From Amoebophrya sp. AT5.2 (Eukaryota; Sar; Dinophyceae; Syndiniales; Amoebophryaceae): a stretch of 12,760 bases of DNA. The stretch is taken from contig RXOD01005721.1 in NCBI GenBank assembly GCA_005223375.1, positions 1 to 12,760 of the forward strand. The letters are read 5' to 3'. Positions 1-7,700 of the stretch are shown here, in pieces. Position numbers and translations under genes: made by a program. Position 1 is the stretch's first letter. Every line of letters starts with the position of its first letter. The notes beneath the pieces are model-generated. The model was not told where the DNA came from and searched no databases. It saw only the letters and a list, made by a program, of their open reading frames with translations.

Positions 1-1
1 G

Positions 2-1291
2 CCCTTCGAGAACGAGAACGGAGCCGAAAAAGCTGACGCTGACGGAAACTACTTTCGAGCGGGGTCCGGAGCTGAGACCGACAGTGACGGGTCAGCGCCG
101 TCCACCCTTTGTGCTGCGTCCCCGAGCGATATGTGGGAGCTCTCTGGCATCTGGGCACGGCCGGACGAGATAACCAAGCTTGAGAACGGTCCGAGGCGCG
201 CTCCGTCGCACCTGCCGGAAAAGCGCGACGAGCCGCCGCCTGCGCCGCCCGTGGGACTCTTCTTGATGGGGAGCCGCGTGCTTCGGTTTGACCCGCCCAA
301 GTTCGGCGACCGTGACTGGCGGCTGCTCGCGCGAGACACCGGTAGGGACTCCGCTCTGGAAAGCCATCTTGTGCGAGACCCCGTCACGCAGGAAATCTTT
401 ATGGAGCACTGTTTGCAGACACAAGCGCGCCTCTCGGGGACGGGCCACAGTTGCAAACCTGCGAGTTCGATGCACGCGGCAGGGGAACGGGGGTCGCAGG
501 CCAGCCTTCTGCCGATCCGCTACGAAGCGCCGAACAAGCTTTTCATCGCTGGGGTCGAGTACAACCGTGTCTCTCGACCTCTGTGCTCCGTCGCTCCATT
601 GGCAACTGCTGCAACTGAAGAAGAAAGACTTTCGACAGGAGAGCGCGCAGAAGCTGCAGCTTCAGTTTCTGGATCATCTTCCACGAGGACGGCAGTAGCG
701 GCCGGGACGTGCGTGCCCAGTCTAGCGCATCGGGTGGCGCGCCGGCCTCTGTCACCAATCATCGACGCTCGCACCGCACGGATTTCCGAACAAATGGCGG
801 AATCCTACCAGACAACTGGAGAGCAGTCGCTGCTTCGGCGGAACGATACCAATGTTGAATCCCGGGGCGGGCACTCTATCGGTGTCCGCCGGCCGGAGCG
901 GGAGCCTCCTCAACAAGGCCGAGCGCCGTCCCTGCTGACGCGTAGCCGTGTCCGCATCGAGTTGCCCGGCGGGGGGCCGGAGCTTCTTCCCGCGTGGCGC
1001 CGCTCCAGCCGCAGCCTTGGAGCCGGCACACCATGCGCCGCGAACGCGCGCGCAAGCAGGGGATGGATCGCGGAACCATGTGACCTCTTTGAGGAACGGA
1101 CGGAGTTACTCGGCACGGATGAGTCGCAGGGGAAAGCAGTATCCGAGCCGCTGAAAGGACGTGTGATGACCAAAAGCACGTGCGTGCCTTCGTCATCTCG
1201 GGAAGGAGAATCTGGGGCGTGGATGATGGACGACGATGAGCGCGAGGAAGATCTATTTACTGCCCGGCTGGGGGCCCTATCCATATGCTGA
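2..1291 (+). CDS. Unrecognised protein, 3' part (frame enters from upstream)
   Basis: The frame is open from base 2 to a TGA at 1289-1291, giving 429 residues, and the first ATG is only at 131. The gene therefore most likely starts outside the window. I recognise no family. Residues encoded before about 560 look like ordinary coding sequence (mixed hydrophobic and charged residues, e.g. VLRFDPPKFGDRDW and the stretch ending EIFMEHC). After that the product is rich in Ser, Arg, Ala, Gly and Pro, typical of a disordered tail, with an acidic patch (DDDEREED) near the end. About 240 codons without a stop after 560 is more than expected by chance at this base composition, which favours real coding. 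However, between about 575 and 698 the +3 frame has the more natural codon use (CTG, CAG, AAG) and reads LHWQLLQLKKKDF. A frameshift, short intron or alternative end at 698 is therefore possible. No introns were modelled. An AATAAA lies 182 bases past the stop. Nothing indicates a functional link to the LINE downstream. Confidence 0.45.
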   Translation, partial: PFENENGAEKADADGNYFRAGSGAETDSDGSAPSTLCAASPSDMWELSGIWARPDEITKLENGPRRAPSHLPEKRDEPPPAPPVGLFLMGSRVLRFDPPKFGDRDWRLLARDTGRDSALESHLVRDPVTQEIFMEHCLQTQARLSGTGHSCKPASSMHAAGERGSQASLLPIRYEAPNKLFIAGVEYNRVSRPLCSVAPLATAATEEERLSTGERAEAAASVSGSSSTRTAVAAGTCVPSLAHRVARRPLSPIIDARTARISEQMAESYQTTGEQSLLRRNDTNVESRGGHSIGVRRPEREPPQQGRAPSLLTRSRVRIELPGGGPELLPAWRRSSRSLGAGTPCAANARASRGWIAEPCDLFEERTELLGTDESQGKAVSEPLKGRVMTKSTCVPSSSREGESGAWMMDDDEREEDLFTARLGALSIC

Positions 1292-1601
1292 TCAGATCTT
1301 CAATCGGAGAAAAGCCATGTGCCTACGTGGCACTCAAATACTTACTGCGCGTTTTGACGCGCGAGTGTCCAGTTGTATCTAGCGAAGTTTAGATAGTTAG
1401 CTGCTGAAGATCCGAGCAGTCGGGCGCGGGCCGCGCGTTTTAGAGCGAAGCACACTTGGACTACATAAATATAATAAAAGACATATACGCAAACGCGCCA
1501 GAATCTGATTTCGAATGAGAGCAACATCTTCGGGACGGCAGTTTCGTGCCTTTTTGAAGGTCGCAAGAGGGTCCGCGTCTGTCGGCTCGCCACTACTAGT
1601 A
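1292..1601. other. Spacer between the upstream frame and the LINE
   Basis: No convincing coding frame was found here. The stretch is AT-richer than its surroundings around 1464-1485. It contains a small perfect hairpin, GCGCG at 1347-1351 and CGCGC at 1358-1362 with a six-base loop. Its last bases, around 1591-1600, read CACTACTAGT, which resembles the ACT-repeat tail at the other end of the LINE. If the LINE is a simple insertion, this spacer was originally continuous with the DNA starting at 9345. Confidence 0.5.
1473..1478 (+). promoter_or_regulatory. Possible poly(A) signal
   Basis: An exact AATAAA hexamer sits inside an AT-rich tract, 182 bases after the stop codon of the upstream frame. 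The position suits a polyadenylation signal for that gene. Many protist lineages do not use this hexamer, and one six-base match in an AT-rich patch is weak evidence. Confidence 0.2.
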
Positions 1602-1614
1602 ACGGCCGTACATT
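1602..1614. repeat. Left target-site duplication of the LINE
   Basis: ACGGCCGTACATT occurs here and, identical over 13 of 13 bases, at 9332-9344. The two copies lie just outside the LINE frame, 138 bases before its ATG and 73 bases after its stop codon. An exact 13-mer at both places by chance is very unlikely. Length and placement fit the target-site duplication made by target-primed reverse transcription. The core ACGGCCGT is a palindrome. Confidence 0.8.
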
Positions 1615-1752
1615 AACATTAGCATTAGCAACGGTGCGAGGAGGAAAAGCATCTGGATCAGGGCGCACGAAACAATCAGCACGCACCGAGACCTAACGGA
1701 CCGTCGACCTGTAACCGCGAGTAAGGTTGGGGGGGAGCTCCTCGCCGCGCTG

Positions 1753-4700
1753 ATGATGCCTGAAGTCCGCGGCAGCCAGCTGCTGGGAGGGGAGACCGTC
1801 GACTGCGTAATGTACTTCGATGAGGAGGGGTTTTCTGAAGACGAAGAAAACAAACTCGTCTTATTCAGCAAAGCCAAAACCAAGGTCGAGATCGGTGGCG
1901 GGAAAACCGACGGAGGTGAAGAAGGTGCGGACGTGAACATGCAGGACGCCGAACAGATCGAGCATAAGTTCGCGAATGAGCTGAAGCTGACGGGGCCGAA
2001 AGTTGTGCAGAAGCATCGCGATCGACCGTGCCGCACGGTCGGGGAAAAACCTGACCGGGTCCGGATCAGGAGAGAGCACCTCTCCGAGAGCAACCCGCGC
2101 AACGTCGTCGTTCCCAGCGGGGTCATGCTTGAGGAGTACCTCTTTCCAACGGCGTCGGGGTGTGGGACCAGGGAAAGCCGACCGCAATACGTGCTCCCGC
2201 ATGGGTTCCATCTGATGAGTGTCACGCAAATTATGGGAGGGCAGGCGAAGAGCGGCGGGAAAGGTGAATCAAGAAAACGAATGATGATCCAGCCGGGGGC
2301 AGTTGCAGGATACTTCGCTCCCAAACAAGAGGCCCAGGAGGAGAGCGAGGAAATGCCGGCGTTTCCACAGAATCTTGATCCCCTGGTCCGCGCTGCCGCC
2401 GTCGGAGACTACGTCGTCGGCGTCCTATTCTGGAAGAGAAATCAGCGAGCGGGGAAGTCCATGCTGGCCACAGAGCCGCGCTTACTGCGCAAAGTAAGGG
2501 AGCCTCGAGATGTCGTCCACGCCTACTCCACCACGTTTCCGGAGAGGCCAGACGACATCGAGCCGTCCGAGGAGCTCGCCAGGGTAGGCGATGTTGCGGG
2601 GATGTCGTTCGAGGAGCTGAAAGTCGAAATCGAAAAAATAAGCACGCAGGCAATCGAAAAGCGGATGCAACCACTCGAGGATAAGGTCTCGACAATCGAG
2701 GTCGGGCTGAAGAACCTCGAGGAGAAAACGGACCACCAGCACGAGATGATGAGCGGACAAATCCGCAATCTGTCCGACAATCTCCACGAAAACACGAGCA
2801 GCATCGAGAAAAAAGTAGACGAAAACGCAGCACAGACAAACGAGATCTTAAGAATCCTGAAGGGAGAGGGGGGCACCGCTGCGGGGGCATTCGCCGCAGC
2901 AGCCACCGCCGCCCCGGCGAGAGTACTAACAAAGGAGTTCAAAAGGAACATGCGGGAGAACGTGCTGGCGGTCGAGAACGCCATGCACGCCGGGGCCTCG
3001 TACACGTTCGGCCGGGGTGAGTCGTTCACTGAGATGCGCCGTGACATCGGCACGTTCTTCATTAGCGACGACGCGGCCGTCGTTGGATTCGAACGCTACC
3101 ACGACAATGAAGAGGAGATCAGCGACGTCGATCTGAACGGTGATGGAGAAGTCGGGGGTGCCAATGGTGGTGGTGGAAATAATCTCAGCCTCGTCGGGGG
3201 CGCCACCAGCTTGACCTCCGGACTCGCGGGGACCCAGCTCAGTGACGCCAGCATGAGGGACCAGTCGCAGGCCAACGCTGAAGAGGCGGGAGGAGGCGAG
3301 GAATCGAACATAGCAGGCTGCCTGGTACAAAACAGAATAATCCTCGTCCTCCATGGAAATGAAGCTGCTGCACGTCAAAGAATTACTGATGGCGCCCTCT
3401 CCGACTGCACCGCCTCGCCTGACGCAAGTGGGCAAGCGCATGATGCTCCTGAAGTGACCCCGGTCAATACTTTTTGGACCAAAGTGCCGAGGAGGAGGAC
3501 ATTAAAGGGTCAGTCACTAAGCGGTAATCTAAGGGGGAGCCACATAGTAGGCATTGGCCACAGTCGAATTGCAAACAAACAAAATCGACACAGGTGCAGG
3601 GAGCGGGAAATCAACCACGGGAATGAAAACCGAAGCAGGTGGAACAAGTTTGGTGTACTTCTCAGCGAAGCCGAAGACTCCGCGGCATATGAAAGCGATG
3701 GTGAAGAAACGTCGACTGAAGAAGATGTTGCTGCTCACGAACGGGAAGACTGGAGGCGTGAAGCAGCTGGGAAGCGTGTTGGGGGCGGAGACGATGCCTT
3801 TTGGAGAGGCGTCGAGTTGCCTGACTGCAGCACGAACTCCGGCTGCGTGGTGAACGGAGAAATAGATGTTAAAAAAGTCGAGTGGTTTGTTTTCGGAAAT
3901 GAAACAAAAAAAGAGGTAACGAAAGAAGACGGCACTGACGGAAAAGCTGCTGTTTCCGCAGCTGGTGTTGACGTCGATAAGCAGCCTTCTGAATGCGACG
4001 GCAGCAAGCGGCCGCGCTGTCATCGTAACGGCAGGCAGCGGGCGAAAAGAAACCGAAAAGACCTCAATCAGTGGTTGCTCGAAGACGATGACGAATTTCA
4101 AAAATGGACCGAAAAAACAAAGAGTAACGATGGAGCTCTCGACCCCCGGTGCGTGATTGCCGCTGGTGCTCGCGGGATAGCGAGGACCACTCTGTTCCTC
4201 ATCCAGCTGCACCGTGACTGGCACGAAAGGGGAGTAATCATCTATCGTCGCCGGACTCGCTCCGCGCGCTGCGGAGGGAGGAGAGAGCATAACGCCGAGG
4301 GAGAGGAGCCTTCGTCTGGTGGACCCGCGTCGCGTCGAGGTGTTGGTGGCGTCGGCTCAAGTCGGAACGCGTCTCTGCGGAGGCAGAGAAGTTGGCTTGG
4401 TTGCTTTGTCGTGTTTGTTTGCATTGTGATTAACCTACTGATGTGGCCCCTATTCTTAGATAAGGTGACAAATGACCTTGTCCATAGCAAGCAGCGCGGC
4501 GACGAAGGTGGAATCGCTGGCGCAGGGGAAGCGATCTGCCCCAGTTCCACTGTCGGCGGCGAGGTCGAGCGCGAAGTAGCAGAACCACAAGTAAAAACAA
4601 CGACTAAGCGGACGAGTGCAGTTCCTGGCGTAAAGCAAAGCGCAGACGGAGCCGCTACAGACGCTGGGCCCCATGCCACTTTCGACATTGGGCTGCACAC

Positions 4701-7700
4701 GGGGGCTGCTACTGATGTGGCAAACGAAGTTGTCCAGCCTGGGAAGAACCTGCACGCGCTGGAGGCCACATCGAGCACAGGCGAAACCGCTCCAGAAGCT
4801 GCTGCCCACGGCTCGGAGCCCCGCGGCGACCTGGTTGGAAGCGGGGTCGCTAGCGCGGACGGCCGAAAACTAGAAAATGGAGAAGACGCTCCCGTTGCTC
4901 GGAGAGACAACTTGCAGGGCGGGGAACCCCTCGCTGCGCGGCAGGACGACTCGCAGAACGAGGTGATCATCGTCCAGGAGCTTGCTGGGGGTGGCGGTCG
5001 AAAGACGCGGGGTGGGGTGATCGCTGATGTGGGCGGCGACCCAGATTGGGAGCAGGATGAGGGGGGGGTCGGTGACGACTCCTCGGATACAACTGATCCC
5101 GCCGACCACGACCTTGACCCCTGGTGGGACGTCCCGATCGCGGAGGTTGCCCCCTCCCCGGGCCACAACGTGCTGCGGATTGGCGCAGTAAACGCAGAGA
5201 GCGCAGGACCGGGAAGCGACCAGCTTGCCGAGATACTCGAGTTCGCCAGGTGGAGGAGGCTGGGCGTCGTCGCGCTAAGCGAATTCGATTACGTCAGGGC
5301 GGCTATCGAGCATGCTGAGCTCTTTCACAAGATGTCTCGCCGCGCCGCTGCAGCTGGCGAAAACGTAATCGAGGACGAGGGGGTCGATGCACCACCGGGC
5401 CCGAGGTGGATGCATCATGCGAATTACGACCTGCTGTGGACGAACGGCGCGGGGCTGCTGATCATCGACAAAGAGCTGCGGAGGCAGGTGCGCGCACTAC
5501 ACGTTGAGGGGAGAGAAGCCGAGCTCAAGCGGGCGGTGCGGTGGCGACCTCGCATTATCTCGCTGTACTTGGATGAGGTTGTGCTAGCCGCTGCTTACTC
5601 TCCAACACGTGACCAGACAGCGGCTGCTGAGGAATTCGACCGCGGGCTGTTGGAGTTGATGACCGAAGCGAAAAAGCGCAAGCAGGACAAATGGAAGTTC
5701 AGGGTTTGCCTCGGTGACTTCAATGCACAGGTGAGGGCGGAAGAATTCGGGGGCATGTCTGTTCACGGCGGCGGGGGGGTAAAAAAGTCCACCGCGAGGG
5801 GCAGAAAGCTTGCCCGGAGGCTGAATGAACAAAACTTCGTTCTAGCTGGATCGCACTTTGAAGCTGCTGATGGTGACTACGCGACGTTTAGCTCGGCCCT
5901 TGGGTCCTCAGAGGTCGATCGCGCCATCGTGCCAGGGGGGTGCTTGCCTAAGTGTGTGGGTTACCGCCGAATCGGCCTGAACGTTTCCTCCCCCTACGAC
6001 CCCACCGGAGCGACGCAATGGAACAGCAAGAGGTACTCGCACAAAGCGTTGGAGCTCTCGGTGGAGGTTCGCACCAAGGGGCAGCTGAGGGAGGAGGGGC
6101 TGGAGAAAAAACTCCGGGGGATGCAGATCGCCACCACGCTGCCGAAGGAAGTTGTTGAGCAGATTAACGCCGGCCTGCAAAAGGGGATCGAGGAGAACCG
6201 GGGAAAATTTGGCCTTGAGGGTTTCCAGGAGCACCTCATTAAGGTCTTGCCGTCGATGCTGGTGCCGAGGAGCAAGGTCAAGGTTCCGAAGAAGTTGAGC
6301 AAGAATCCTCCGCGGCTGTCTGAGGACGCCACCTGCAGGGCAAAGATGTGGCAGATTTTCAGTGAATCTGAGTCGTTGGTGGGGGGAAAAACTTCCTGCG
6401 CCATCACGGCCGAGCAGGCGACGAAGCAGTGCGAGGCCGTCGGCTCCAACCCGCTGCACCCCGGCGCCGCGCACCTGCCAATCGAGTCGGAGATGTCGGG
6501 ACTGGTTGATCCTCTTCCGCGCGAACTGGTCGAGGGGCTTGACGCCCCAATTGGGTTTAGAGAATTTAAGGGCGCGGTCAACAGGTCCTGGCAAGGAGGG
6601 CGGGCCGTCGACGTGCACGGGCTGTCCGGGGATGCTTTGCGTTTCTTCAATGATGCCTCGCTGCGTTTGTTGTTGGAGGAGATCAACAAGGAGCTTGAGG
6701 GGAAGACGTTGGCTGACCTCGGTGAGTCCTTACATTTCTGTAAGGATTCAGCCCTCTTCAAGGGCAAGGGCGATAGGCGGGATCCTGACGGCTACCGATT
6801 TTTGGTGATATCGCCAGTCGTGCTAAAGTTGGTAGTCAGGATCTACTCTGATAGACTTTACAGTCTATTGGAGGACGCGTCATTTTTTGACGCTAGCCAG
6901 TTCGGCTTTAGGCGAAAGCGCGGATGCTTGGAGAGCTTGCTGCTGTGCGGGAGGTTGAAGGAGGACATGTTACACCAAAGGTGTGACGAGCTACACAGCG
7001 TAACGGCGGTCTTCATAGACCTCCGGAAGGCGTTTCCGTCGACCGACTGGCGCCTCATGCAGTCGACAATCAACGCGCTTGGCCTGGGAGAATCCAGGTG
7101 CTGGGCTAACATACAGGCTTCGCACAGGTCTGCTACCCACTGTTTCCCTGGGGGGGTGCCATTCCGGTTGCCCCACGGCACCAAGGAGGGCTGTGTGAGT
7201 TCGCCTTTGCTCTTTGCAATGGCGTATACTCCGGCGGTCCGCTTGTGGAGGCGCCGCTGCGAGCAGGCGGGATTGGTTGACACCAGTGGGCTGCGGTTGG
7301 TGGCGGACGACAGTAACTGGCACATGGCGAGGAGGGACCGCGTTGCCGACCTGTTGGTCAGGGACGCAGCAGACCAGGTGCACAGGATCCATGACTTGCT
7401 CTTTGCGGACGACACGACCATACTCACGCAGTTGTCGCAGAAGCTGGCCAAGGAGGTTACGGAGGAAGCCTTGAGGGCCAGGGCGGCGAAGCCGAAGAGG
7501 GCGCCGATGGAGTTGCCGGTCATGACGCTAATGCGGGCCACGTTGACGGATGCGGGGATGCGTGAAAACGAGACAAAACGAGAGCAAGGCGACGTCGCGC
7601 TTCTGGATGTCCGCAATTTGGGCGCCTACACCGATTCTGGAACTGACGTCCGGGTAAAGGTTGGGAAGGCTTGGGGCGCTTTTCATCGGCTGAAGCGGCT

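Noticed and set aside
1347..1362. Short GC-rich hairpin as a bacterial-type terminator.
   Set aside because: The arms are only 5 bp, no T-run follows the stem, and the context is eukaryotic.
1596..2324. 242-codon minus-strand open frame (and several other long minus-strand frames within 1753-9258).
   Set aside because: These are shadows of the plus-strand LINE frame. Their Ser/Pro/Arg/Leu-rich composition is what antisense of this GC-rich coding sequence gives.
3085..3107. A tRNA B-box-like TTCGAATCC on the minus strand.
   Set aside because: The surrounding bases do not form a T-arm stem, no acceptor or anticodon arm is visible, and the site lies inside the LINE coding frame.
3130..3165. 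EF-hand-like loop (DLNGDGEVGG, residues 460-469).
   Set aside because: The twelfth loop position is Asn instead of Glu or Asp, and the flanks are Gly-rich rather than helical. It is probably a chance match in a low-complexity linker.
7300..7413. A second ADD triplet (VADD, residues 1850-1853) upstream of FADD, suggesting a duplicated RT motif C.
   Set aside because: In many LINE polymerases the segment between motifs B and C has an Arg-x-Asp-Gly-like turn followed by an Asn/Arg-rich stretch and then the LLFADD motif. This triplet falls at that turn, so it is ordinary family structure.
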